A stretch of DNA of 50,434 nt from Pseudomonas sp. GM49 (lineage in GTDB: Bacteria; Pseudomonadota; Gammaproteobacteria; Pseudomonadales; Pseudomonadaceae), in NCBI RefSeq assembly GCF_000282355.1, contig NZ_AKJL01000268.1, forward strand, positions 1-50,434. Reading direction: 5' to 3'. The number at the start of each line of letters is the position of its first letter. Positions within the stretch are counted from its first letter, which is position 1. The translations under genes were made by a program, and so were the position numbers. A model generated the notes under the pieces. The model was given only the letters and a program-made list of their open reading frames with translations, did no database searches and was not told the origin of the DNA. This document shows positions 1 through 7,671 of the stretch, one piece after another.

Positions 1-659
1 CCCCCGCCACTCCACGCCAGCAACAACAGGGCGCGGTCGCGTATCCCGCGCACGCCGTCGTCGCAGGTGGCGAGCAGCGCTTGCAACGACTCAAGCACGA
101 TCGCGGTCTTCTTACGCACCTCCACGCCCTGACGCGACTGCGCCTTGCGCGCTTCGCGCAGCAGGGTCTTCAGCGCCGATGATTCAGTCGGGCTGTCCCA
201 CTCCTTGATCCGGTGCCATTTACCGAGCACTGAAAGACGGTGACTGACCGTGTTGAACGATAGCGGCCCCAGCCTGCCCTTGACCCGAGCGGTGACTAGC
301 GTCGCATCGATCGACGGCGGCAGCAGGTGCGCCCAACTGCCGTCCGCCAACGGCCGGGCCAGATGATCCAGCACGAACTGCACGGCCACGGTGGCAGGGA
401 GTGGCGCATCGCCCAGGGCCTGGCCGTAGCGCAACTGCAGCCAGGTCGACCAGTAGGCGAGAGCGCTGCGGTAGCTGCGCACGGTGTTGGCCGCGGTGCC
501 GGCGGCGATAAAGGCCGCGGCCGCTTCCTGGGCGTTGCTCGCCAGAAAATGCAGGTCCAGCGGGGTTTCGTCGAGCAGTGGTAATTGATCTGTAATTTCT
601 ATTACGTCCAACGTATTATTATTCCAATTAAGAAAATATAGAGTCGGATAATCTTTCAT
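1..659 (-). CDS. tnpS: Tyrosine recombinase, TnpS-like, partial at window edge
   Basis: An open frame of 219 codons runs from an ATG at 659 off the left edge. It reads MKDYPTLYFLNW at the start and later RDRALLLLAWSGG, which is where the first catalytic-Arg box of phage-integrase-fold enzymes normally begins. What is visible is therefore the N-terminal SAM-like core-binding domain; the R-H-R-Y catalytic domain lies outside the window. The gene is divergent from a KfrA-like gene 30 bp away. That pairing is the known layout of the tnpS-tnpT cointegrate-resolution module of Tn4651-type Tn3-family transposons, in which TnpS recombines the rst site. The ATG lies inside a 27-bp inverted repeat (642-668), so the true start could be further in. 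A generic plasmid or island integrase is the alternative. Confidence 0.8.
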   Translation of the reverse strand, partial: MKDYPTLYFLNWNNNTLDVIEITDQLPLLDETPLDLHFLASNAQEAAAAFIAAGTAANTVRSYRSALAYWSTWLQLRYGQALGDAPLPATVAVQFVLDHLARPLADGSWAHLLPPSIDATLVTARVKGRLGPLSFNTVSHRLSVLGKWHRIKEWDSPTESSALKTLLREARKAQSRQGVEVRKKTAIVLESLQALLATCDDGVRGIRDRALLLLAWSGG

Positions 660-668
660 TATCAGACC
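642..668. promoter_or_regulatory. Candidate recombination core site (rst-like inverted repeat)
   Basis: Two 11-bp arms, AGTCGGATAAT and ATTATCAGACC, are inverted with 9 of 11 positions matching and a 5-bp spacer (CTTTC). They sit in the AT-rich gap between the divergent recombinase and TnpT-like genes. Arm length, spacing and position are like the core sites of tyrosine recombinases. Calling it the rst site is inference. It also overlaps the recombinase start codon, so it could be an autoregulatory operator. Confidence 0.5.
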
Positions 669-689
669 TAATATAGCCGGAGATGAGCC

Positions 690-1556
690 ATGGCAGTAGG
701 GGTGCCGGAAACCGAGGTGTTTGCCGCCGCAGACGCGGTGTTGGCCCGCGGCGAACGGCCGACCGTGGAGCGCGTGCGTCTGGAGTTGGGGCGCGGCAGT
801 CCGGCGCGGGTTGGCGGCCTGCTCGATCAATGGTGGGCGCGGTTGGCCGAACGGCTCAGCGGCGAGACCCGTCTACCCGCGCTGCCCGGCGAGGTCTCGC
901 AGGCCTTCGTCGCGGTGTGGCAGCAGGCCATCCACCTGGCCCAGGGCGTCGCCGAACAGGCGTTGTCCGATCAACGTCAGGTCTTGGCTGCCGAGCGCGA
1001 GCGAGTTGCTGCTGTCGAGGATCAGGCGCGTCAGGACGCGGCACAGTTTCGCCAACAGGCGACGGACGCAGTAGCGGGGCGCCAGGCAGTCGAGTTGCGC
1101 CTGGCGGATCTGGAGCTACTGCTGACCCAGCGCCAGACGCAGATCGAGGATTTGCAGCAGCAGCGTGAAGGTTTGTTGCACGAGCGCCGTGAAGCGCAGC
1201 AGCACAACCACACGTTACAGCATGATCTGCAGGCGTTACGGCTCAAGGCCGAGCAGGAGCGTGTGACGCAGGAGGGCTACGTACGTGGCGTTGAAGATCG
1301 TGCGCACCGTGAGGTTGACCGCGCGCGGGAGGAGGGCAAGGCCATGGCGGCCCAATTCAAGGAGGTTGGGCGGCACGTCGAGCAGCTGCAACGGCGGCTG
1401 GAGTCGACTCAAAACGAGCTGAGTCAAACCCAGCAACATGCCGCGGCACAGCAGGCCCGTGCTGATACGCTGGAGCAACAACTGACGCAGTTACGCCAGG
1501 TTCCCGCCGTCAAGCGTAAACCAAAATCCGGCAAATCCGTTGCTTCGACCGGTTGA
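690..1556 (+). CDS. tnpT: KfrA-like DNA-binding coiled-coil protein, TnpT-like
   Basis: The 288-residue product begins with a KfrA_N-type helical DNA-binding region (about residues 5-110, including ERPTVERVRLELGRGSP). From about residue 100 to 270 there is a Gln/Glu/Arg-rich coiled coil, and the tail is basic (VKRKPKSGKS). In Tn4651-type transposons the protein TnpT binds the rst site and assists TnpS in resolving cointegrates; such proteins are often annotated as KfrA-like. GGAG at 679-682 precedes the ATG by 7 nt. It is divergent from the recombinase at 659. A plasmid KfrA homologue is the alternative, but a neighbouring recombinase favours TnpT. Confidence 0.8.
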   Translation: MAVGVPETEVFAAADAVLARGERPTVERVRLELGRGSPARVGGLLDQWWARLAERLSGETRLPALPGEVSQAFVAVWQQAIHLAQGVAEQALSDQRQVLAAERERVAAVEDQARQDAAQFRQQATDAVAGRQAVELRLADLELLLTQRQTQIEDLQQQREGLLHERREAQQHNHTLQHDLQALRLKAEQERVTQEGYVRGVEDRAHREVDRAREEGKAMAAQFKEVGRHVEQLQRRLESTQNELSQTQQHAAAQQARADTLEQQLTQLRQVPAVKRKPKSGKSVASTG

Positions 1557-1646
1557 ATCCACAGCCATCAGCGGCCATTCCACACTCCGGCTTGCAGCCT
1601 GCGATCCCGATGCAGCAATCAGCTGAACTGAACCTGAGGTTCAGCT

Positions 1647-1799
1647 TCAGTCCATGAGCGACTGAATTGCCTTAATGGCCTCATGCCTTATTGGATAGGC
1701 ATACGGATTATGCCCGTTGAGCCGCGCCGACTGGATCAAGCTCATGATCGCCGCAGCCCGTTTTCCGCTTTCTAGCGATCCGGCGAAGAGCCAGTTCTG
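1647..1799 (-). pseudogene. IS66-family transposase (TnpC) C-terminal remnant
   Basis: The minus strand reads QNWLFAGSLESGKRAAAIMS, then LIQSARLNGHNPYAY. This matches the C-terminal portion of IS66 TnpC transposases, where the Gly-Ser-Leu and His-x-Pro-Tyr-Ala-Tyr segments are conserved. After PYAY the sequence diverges and stops 16 residues later. A TAG lies immediately upstream of the fragment. The rest of the gene is missing. Together with the TnpA remnant at 2317-2559 in the same orientation, it marks a decayed IS66 element. Confidence 0.75.
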
Positions 1800-2041
1800 C
1801 GGCTAAGAGCCCTCTGAACCGGGGGTTGAGGGATGATCGGGGGTGAATCTAGGTGATCCAGGAGGTGACAGCAGGATTGACATAGCGATTATGGATTGAC
1901 TATTGTTCATCTGCGCCTAGGCGTGAACCACAGGGTGGTTACAGGGATCTTCGGATCGCACCCCTCTTCTGATGAAAGTCAGATGGCCCAGTGCCAGGTA
2001 ACAGCGTCCTGCCCCGTCGAACGCATGCAATCGACGGCTGA

Positions 2042-2064
2042 GAATCCCGCCTAGAGCGGGATTC
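2042..2064. repeat. Perfect 9-bp inverted repeat
   Basis: GAATCCCGC and GCGGGATTC flank a 5-nt loop (CTAGA). A short T-rich stretch follows on the plus strand, so it could act as a weak terminator. No intact gene reads into it from close by. Confidence 0.5.
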
Positions 2065-2089
2065 GTCGTTTCTGGCCCTTCAACTACCC

Positions 2090-2166
2090 GGAAGTAAATA
2101 TCGAAATTTCTGGCATGTAAATGTCCAAAACCGTGTAACCCCTTCCGGTTTTGGATATTTACTTCC
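2090..2166. repeat. Complex palindrome with a third, direct copy
   Basis: The outer arm GGAAGTAAATATC (2090 onward) is inverted at the right end (GATATTTACTTCC, ending 2166). An inner segment at 2113-2133, containing GTAAATGTCCAAAACCG, is also inverted against 2145-2162. The same unit thus appears three times: two direct imperfect copies on the left and one inverted copy on the right. It may be a transposon end, a protein-binding array or a recombination site; I do not recognise it. Confidence 0.55.
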
Positions 2167-2316
2167 AACACGTCGCTGTGTGAAAACTGCATAAGCGTCC
2201 GGCAGACACACCGACCCTTCCTAGAGGCTTGGAGGCCTGACAGTTTTGTAATTAAGTCACTGGCCATGCCATGGCACACCGACTTTCCTGAGCGAGTCCA
2301 TGCTTGTACTCCTCGC

Positions 2317-2559
2317 TCAATATCCCCGCCAGCCTCTAATCACCGTCTCTTCTGTTGCGCGCTTTATTGCCGTTTTTACGGGAACGAAAGCCGGCAAGGT
2401 TGCAGGTGATTGATCCCGGTAGGTCGGTAGCCACTTGCGGATAACGTTGGCGTTGATACCGTGATGGATGGCTACGCTGGAAATCGTCGCTCCGGGTTGC
2501 AGGCATTCTTGGACGACCTAGGCTTTGAACGGATGAGGGTAAGAGCTTCGTTGGCGCAA
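2317..2559 (-). pseudogene. IS66-family TnpA (OrfA) remnant with in-frame stop
   Basis: The minus strand reads RQRSSYPHPFKA, a TAG stop, then VVQECLQPGATISSVAIHHG and INANVIRKWLPTYRDQ, followed by PATLPAFVPVK. This is the helix-turn-helix OrfA of IS66-family elements, in which a Gln normally sits where the TAG is. The frame ends early, after TVIRGWRGY. It is therefore inactivated by a nonsense change and a 3' truncation. It lies upstream of the TnpC fragment in the same orientation, consistent with one decayed element. Confidence 0.85.
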
Positions 2560-2570
2560 AATCCTGGCGA

Positions 2571-2617
2571 TAAGGGCAATTGCGTCCGCAAAAAATACGC
2601 GGACACCATCGCCCTTA
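2571..2617. repeat. Long interrupted hairpin
   Basis: TAAGGGC (2571-2577) pairs with GCCCTTA (2611-2617), and inside them GTCCGC (2584-2589) pairs with GCGGAC (2599-2604). The two stems are separated by equal 6-nt internal loops, and the A-rich apical loop is 9 nt. It lies directly upstream of the TnpA remnant. The architecture resembles a folded recombination site or an IS subterminal structure; identity is unknown. Confidence 0.5.
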
Positions 2618-2842
2618 ATGCTGGAGTTCGGTAGGTGACTTGGCCGGACGCTTACGACCTTTCCAGTAATTCACGACCTTGAGGGCCATGCCAATTCTCC
2701 GGGGTGAGCTGCCGCTCGCTGGCGAAATCATCGAAGGATGGCGTGTCGATGAACCCTTCATGGGCGAAGGAAGACTGCACGCATAGGAGATCAGCCGACC
2801 ATAGGAGTGGCGGCCACGATACCGGGCCGGCCCTCTGGATCC
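2618..2842. other. Intergenic debris downstream of the NTPase gene
   Basis: No supportable gene. A short minus-strand frame (reading FIDTPSFDDFASERQLTPEN near 2700-2760) has protein-like composition and may be a remnant of an unidentified gene, but it lacks a start and any recognisable family signature. Confidence 0.3.
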
Positions 2843-5800
2843 TCAGACGTCCCGAAAGCTTCTCGGCGGTGTCGAGTCGATCCCGATCACTCGAATAAAT
2901 CGCCTGCGATCCTGCCCTTCTAATTCAAGAGCCCGGGCCTGAAGCAATTTAATGAGCTCACTGAATGTCATTCGATCGGAAGCTGTAGGGTAATGCCATT
3001 TTCGATCTTGCTCCTGCAGCACAATGACTAGGAAGCCTGTCGTTGCATTGCGGTTGCGCATGTACTGCCCCACCAACTGGTGCTCGAGTGCTTCCAAATA
3101 CTGGGGCACGGTCCAGCGCATGGACATCTTGAGTTCGATGGAGGCGTAGTCTGAACCTTTCCGACAAAGCACATCCCGTCGCGTGGCCTCTGCTGTCTCG
3201 GACTCCCGCGTGACGGTATAACGAGACCCCGCGAGGTGATTCATTTCACTCCCAAGCAAGGCCTGAAAATCGGCTTCCAACGCGAGGCCTTCCTTGTCGG
3301 TACTGATACGAGAAAAGTTCACGGCGCTGAAGAACCGACGAAGACTGAACTCACCTTTTTCAATGCTGTACTTCACGGCCAGAAGGTCTTCCTGGACCGC
3401 CAGCGCCAGCGAAAGTGTGCCGGCGACTGGCTGCCTGAAGTCGTCATCGAACTTGTCAAAATCCCGTTGCAATACTGGCGAACGACTGAAGCGTGCTTCC
3501 TGCATGTCGAATAAAACACTGCTCAGGTACTGTGCTTGCTCGTCGCCCGCAACCTTGCGAATTGCCTCGAGGGCTTCATAGGCTCTTGTCGACCCTGCTG
3601 CAGCAATGGCGGGTATGAGCGCATCACGCAGTTGCTCGGCAGCATCCCGATTACCTGGCGTATACACACTTCCTTCAGGATGCTCGATGTCGTTCTCAGG
3701 TCGGACGATACCGAAGGTCCATCTATAAAGGGCGGCCAGTGTGTCAACCCCGTCGTCACTCTGTTTGGCGAGCCCGATGACTTTCGACCCATAGTCCTTT
3801 CCGAGGTAGGCCGCCAGTTCGAAAACAAAACTCTGTGCTTGGGGACTGGCGTCAACCAGCCACCGCTCAAGATGGGATTTGAAGGAATCTGGGTGGGTAG
3901 TAAGCCAGAAAGCCCCCCACATGACACTTTGCGCCACTGTTTCCAGTAGAGCGGGCTGAATGACGCTCTCGCCTGATTCAGTAAGCATGGCCGTGCTGAA
4001 TGTCGCCTGAAGTCGGCTCGACGCCTGCGCCTCAAACACGTCTTGAGTTGTTGTGCCTGGAACATTGCTTACCAGATTGAGGAGCGACTCGGTCGTGTGA
4101 TTTCTGCACCGTGGCTGTTTAAGAAGAAAGGACCAGGCCGCCGGCGCCAACGCTTTCTGAATGCTCTCCGGCGCGTTGTTTAATTCAACAAGCAATTCTT
4201 CTGCGTGTTCGAAGGAGGTTGGTCCCCGATCCGCGCGCGCGATCAGCTGCTGTAACTCGACAATCGCCACAGTCTGGTGTGCGTCGACCAATGGCCAGAA
4301 CCATTTAGGAAATCCGTTGATTTCAAAGCAAGCGTATTGAATGGCCTGTCCTACCTGGCTCGCCGACAAGGTCGGCAAATCGGTGCCGTCGCGAAGCTCT
4401 TGGCTTAGGCCCAGCAAGCCAGCCACGGTGATGTGGTACGTGGACCTTGGTTCATCCTCCTTAAACATTGGCAGTTGATCGCGCCAAAGCGTGGACAGCC
4501 CGGCCTTGAATGCGGCTGCCAGGTCAGCGCCAGCGACCGCCGCCACTGGCTCGATGCTGACGTCGCCATAGCGGGACGACGTGTTTGCCTGCAAAAGCCA
4601 GCCAACCAACCAAGCAATTGCCTGACGCCCAGAGCCGTTACTTATCAGGTCAATTTCCTCGTGCAGAGTTGCCAGTGATGCTGCGTCCATGGTCATGCGA
4701 TTCTGACGATTTTCCTTGGCCGTTGCCCGGGGCTTCCTGCCAGTGGCAATGGGCGCCTGAAATGCCAGAATCGCGGATCGCAGCGGGTCCGACATGAGCG
4801 TCGTGGCGTCCTCCAAGGCGGGCTCACAGATAAAGCCAAAGCCAAAAATGGCGTCCCTGAGCACTTCAGTATCTGGGGCGGTCAGCTGTAGGACTTTCCG
4901 AAGGAGTTCCAGGCGTACCGCCGGGTTCTGGCCAAGCGCTGTGCGCAGAGCTGAAAAATCACTCGAACCATAAAAGCATTCGCGGAAAAACCGGCGAATG
5001 ATGAGACAAAGGAGAACCACGCGTGATTCATTGCGGTTCCCTGATCGAGTGATTAGTGAGGCCAGCACATCGATCACAAAACTGATCCGCCGATCGGAGA
5101 AGTCCGAATAGACTTTCCTTCGTGCGTCGGGCAGATGACGGTCCCGGACCAAGCGAATTACCAGCGATCGCGCCAGCTGATAGGCCTGTTGCTCATCCGC
5201 AGCGTCGAGAACCGGACCAGCGATGGTGGAGGTCAGGCGGAAAGCCCCTTGACCCCGGTCAAACTGCCGTTCGACCAAGGTAACGATTTGGGCCGCCGTC
5301 AGGTGCGACCAGGCCAGGCGGGTAATCGATGCGGAGATCAGGCTTTCATGGAGAGCAGCTTCCTCCATCAGCGCGGTTGCAATGCCTTGAAGGTCCTCGT
5401 TGACGCCAAGGTCCAGCAGGTAATACAGGTCGAGGCTCTGTCGTTGTTTCATGAGCAGTGCCAGGTCACCCTGACACGCCTTCAGCACCTGCTGGCGCAG
5501 AATGTCTGAGCGGTTGTGGGTTGCAATATTGATCAGCGCACTTCGGGCGCGATGATTTGAACCATATTGCTCGAACAGCTCGCTGATCAATGGCAGGTTG
5601 TAGTCCGCGCCAACCTGCCAGTAGTTTTCGGGTGTGAGATCGTAATGTTTGCGCCCAAGGCGATCCCCTTGTGTCGCCACAAGTTGAATACTTCGCTTGA
5701 TTGCCTCGTGGGCGTCAGCCTTAGGGATATCCCGGTTACGTAAGTCACCAAAAAAGGCGACCACTTGCGGGTCTCGCGGCAAAAGTTCTTCCCGGCAGTA

Positions 5801-7081
5801 GGCGCTCAAGGTCGCCAGCCAACCCAAAATCGTCAGCAGCCGACGCTGTACACCACGCTCGCCCGTAGGGGCGTCCCAGGAAAACGCATCGACCAGGCGT
5901 TTGGCATCTTCGGGTGATTGAACCCGCGAGGCGAAATGTTGCGCGGCAAGAAACGGAACAAGTTCCTCAGGGTAGAGCTTGACCTGGTGGTGGCCAGCAT
6001 CAATGAATAGTTGCGATGTCAGCAATTGCTGCAAGGCCGACTCCGGGAGCTGGGTACCCGCAATCAGTCGCACGGAAAGCACAGCGTCATCCACGCCGAA
6101 CTGTTCCGAAGGCATCTCGATGTTCATCAGCTGACAAACCATTGAGGCTGCCGCAATTCTGCTGACAACCGCCACCTGTGCAGAGGGAGTGCCAGCAGTT
6201 GAAAGGCGATCGTCACGCCCTTGTTGGAGTTCGACAGCCTGGACCACCCCCTTGTAAACATCGGTTAGACACTCCGGTTGGCGGTTTACCAGATCGAGGT
6301 GGGCAAGGATCGCAAGTCCGCCGGGGCTCTTCGTGAACCCAGGCAGGCCCTTGTTGTGGGCTACCTCGAGGAGTGTGGCCGCATCATCAACCCCTTGTGC
6401 ACGCTGCAGATAGGTTTTGGCCTGGCTTGAGGTTAGCGAAGCCAGGGAGAAAATGGACAACGCGGTGTGGCTGCTGCTTAACCGGGTGGTTGTGGCCTTG
6501 TCCGTCTCATCACCAAGCAGCCCCCCGAAATCGGTCTCCTCCGTGGAAGTGACCTCAAGGGGAACATCCAGAATCTCCGAGAGCTGGCTCAAAACATCCT
6601 GAGAGAGTACGGCCGGGCGCGTCGAGATGATCCACTGGGTGTTACTGTTTGGCCATTGGACCGCCTTGAGGACCTGCTTCAGGGCATGATGCAGATCAGC
6701 CCGCTGCTTGGGCGAAGCCTCATCCAAGGAATCGATGAACAGGGTGACTGCCGCATCAGGAGCTTGCTGCCAAGCCTGGAAGGCATCAACCTCAGACGGG
6801 ATCAGTGAGTCCTCAAAGGCACCCCGATCAAGCACTTTGCGCAGCTCGATAAACACCGCGTATTTCCCCGCCATGCGTTCACGCTTTGCCTGTTCCTTGA
6901 GTTCAGTGGTTTTCCCGAAGTTAGCCGGCGCGACGATAATCGCGTAGCGGCTTTTCAGTACCTCACCCCATGACAATTTACGACCGTTTAGGTCTGACCG
7001 CAGTAATTCCTCCTGATCGTATTTCCTCCGTTGCACGAAGCGTCGGTCTAGGTTGAGGTACGGCATAGGGAGGCGCTCCAT
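2843..7081 (-). CDS. STAND (NACHT-like) NTPase with C-terminal PD-(D/E)XK nuclease, probable anti-phage protein
   Basis: The product is 1412 residues. Near the N terminus lies a P-loop, APANFGKTTE (K57, T58), then a NACHT-type Walker B LFIDSLDEAS (D117, D120, E121) and a sensor Arg in WIISTRP (R155). About residues 300-1270 look like a long helical solenoid, as in sensor regions of STAND proteins. At the C terminus are RRDVL (D1303), SIELK (E1316, K1318) and HQLVGQY (Q1335, Q1339), fitting the D...ExK...Q pattern of PD-(D/E)XK nucleases. By family precedent, ligand sensing would drive oligomerisation and DNA cleavage causing abortive infection; this is inference. The P-loop lacks the usual first Gly. 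An ATG at 7066 is preceded by GGAG with 9-nt spacing and may be the real start. It lies beside mobile-element debris, typical of defence genes. No separate partner gene is evident on its strand. Confidence 0.8.
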   Translation of the reverse strand: MERLPMPYLNLDRRFVQRRKYDQEELLRSDLNGRKLSWGEVLKSRYAIIVAPANFGKTTELKEQAKRERMAGKYAVFIELRKVLDRGAFEDSLIPSEVDAFQAWQQAPDAAVTLFIDSLDEASPKQRADLHHALKQVLKAVQWPNSNTQWIISTRPAVLSQDVLSQLSEILDVPLEVTSTEETDFGGLLGDETDKATTTRLSSSHTALSIFSLASLTSSQAKTYLQRAQGVDDAATLLEVAHNKGLPGFTKSPGGLAILAHLDLVNRQPECLTDVYKGVVQAVELQQGRDDRLSTAGTPSAQVAVVSRIAAASMVCQLMNIEMPSEQFGVDDAVLSVRLIAGTQLPESALQQLLTSQLFIDAGHHQVKLYPEELVPFLAAQHFASRVQSPEDAKRLVDAFSWDAPTGERGVQRRLLTILGWLATLSAYCREELLPRDPQVVAFFGDLRNRDIPKADAHEAIKRSIQLVATQGDRLGRKHYDLTPENYWQVGADYNLPLISELFEQYGSNHRARSALINIATHNRSDILRQQVLKACQGDLALLMKQRQSLDLYYLLDLGVNEDLQGIATALMEEAALHESLISASITRLAWSHLTAAQIVTLVERQFDRGQGAFRLTSTIAGPVLDAADEQQAYQLARSLVIRLVRDRHLPDARRKVYSDFSDRRISFVIDVLASLITRSGNRNESRVVLLCLIIRRFFRECFYGSSDFSALRTALGQNPAVRLELLRKVLQLTAPDTEVLRDAIFGFGFICEPALEDATTLMSDPLRSAILAFQAPIATGRKPRATAKENRQNRMTMDAASLATLHEEIDLISNGSGRQAIAWLVGWLLQANTSSRYGDVSIEPVAAVAGADLAAAFKAGLSTLWRDQLPMFKEDEPRSTYHITVAGLLGLSQELRDGTDLPTLSASQVGQAIQYACFEINGFPKWFWPLVDAHQTVAIVELQQLIARADRGPTSFEHAEELLVELNNAPESIQKALAPAAWSFLLKQPRCRNHTTESLLNLVSNVPGTTTQDVFEAQASSRLQATFSTAMLTESGESVIQPALLETVAQSVMWGAFWLTTHPDSFKSHLERWLVDASPQAQSFVFELAAYLGKDYGSKVIGLAKQSDDGVDTLAALYRWTFGIVRPENDIEHPEGSVYTPGNRDAAEQLRDALIPAIAAAGSTRAYEALEAIRKVAGDEQAQYLSSVLFDMQEARFSRSPVLQRDFDKFDDDFRQPVAGTLSLALAVQEDLLAVKYSIEKGEFSLRRFFSAVNFSRISTDKEGLALEADFQALLGSEMNHLAGSRYTVTRESETAEATRRDVLCRKGSDYASIELKMSMRWTVPQYLEALEHQLVGQYMRNRNATTGFLVIVLQEQDRKWHYPTASDRMTFSELIKLLQARALELEGQDRRRFIRVIGIDSTPPRSFRDV

Positions 7082-7671
7082 GAAAACGGTGCGATACGTT
7101 AGCCTCCCGGGCCCGGAGTTGAAAGCTCCCGATCAAAGGCTTGCCTGATATGAAATTACATCTGCAAGCCTGCGGGTGCACTCCATGACATATGTGTGAT
7201 GCTCACGTTTGCGCCGGAACGGGCCGGCACGGTGATGTAAGCTGCATGGGGTCCAATTCTCGGGCTCGGCAAGAAAGGTCGATTACCCACGTCCTAGTCG
7301 CGGCTCACACTGATGTTGTAGCTGACATCGCCCAGTCATTGCTGTAACCGCCGGAAAAATTTTGAGAGCCGCCGCGGTCTCACTATCGTTGATCCGCTAC
7401 GTTCAGGTAGAAGCTACCCAGTTCGCGGTTGCGCCCCGTACTCTGGTTTATGGTCGGGTCGATATTGAGCTTCGAGTTGCCGGTTCCCTTGAACGCGCTT
7501 TCGCTAATGTCCTCCATATCGTCGCTATCGACTTAAGCGAAGTCGGCACATCGGAGCAGGGTGCGAGTATCGAAGGTGGTGGCATTTTGATCTCGACTGC
7601 TATTCGATGCAGACTAGGCATTCCCACGACGCGGGGTTGTGGTGCCTACCTGCTGACCAAATTGAGGGTGC
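7082..7671. other. Divergent intergenic region, 590 bp
   Basis: It separates the divergent NTPase-nuclease and lipoprotein genes and should hold both promoters. A plus-strand open frame (7362-7751) overlaps the lipoprotein start, has no family signature and no good ribosome site, and I do not call it. I see no clear repeat or RNA gene. Confidence 0.4.

Larger units (their letters stand above)
1800..2316. other. Non-coding stretch between IS66 fragments
   Basis: No convincing gene is visible. It occupies the place where tnpB and most of tnpC of an IS66 element would be expected, so it is either replacement sequence or highly decayed DNA. It contains a perfect hairpin (2042-2064) and a complex palindrome (2090-2166), described separately. 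Confidence 0.5.

Noticed and set aside
683..1168. 161-codon plus-strand frame overlapping TnpT-like gene
   Set aside because: Extremely Arg/Gly-rich, out of frame with the recognised KfrA-like gene.
1917..2279. 120-codon minus-strand open frame within IS66 debris
   Set aside because: It spans the palindromic array and has no recognisable motif or ribosome site.
2571..2617. Integron attC site
   Set aside because: The folded shape is similar, but the ends are TAAGGGC/GCCCTTA rather than the RYYYAAC/GTTRRRY core sites, and no integron integrase or cassettes are near.
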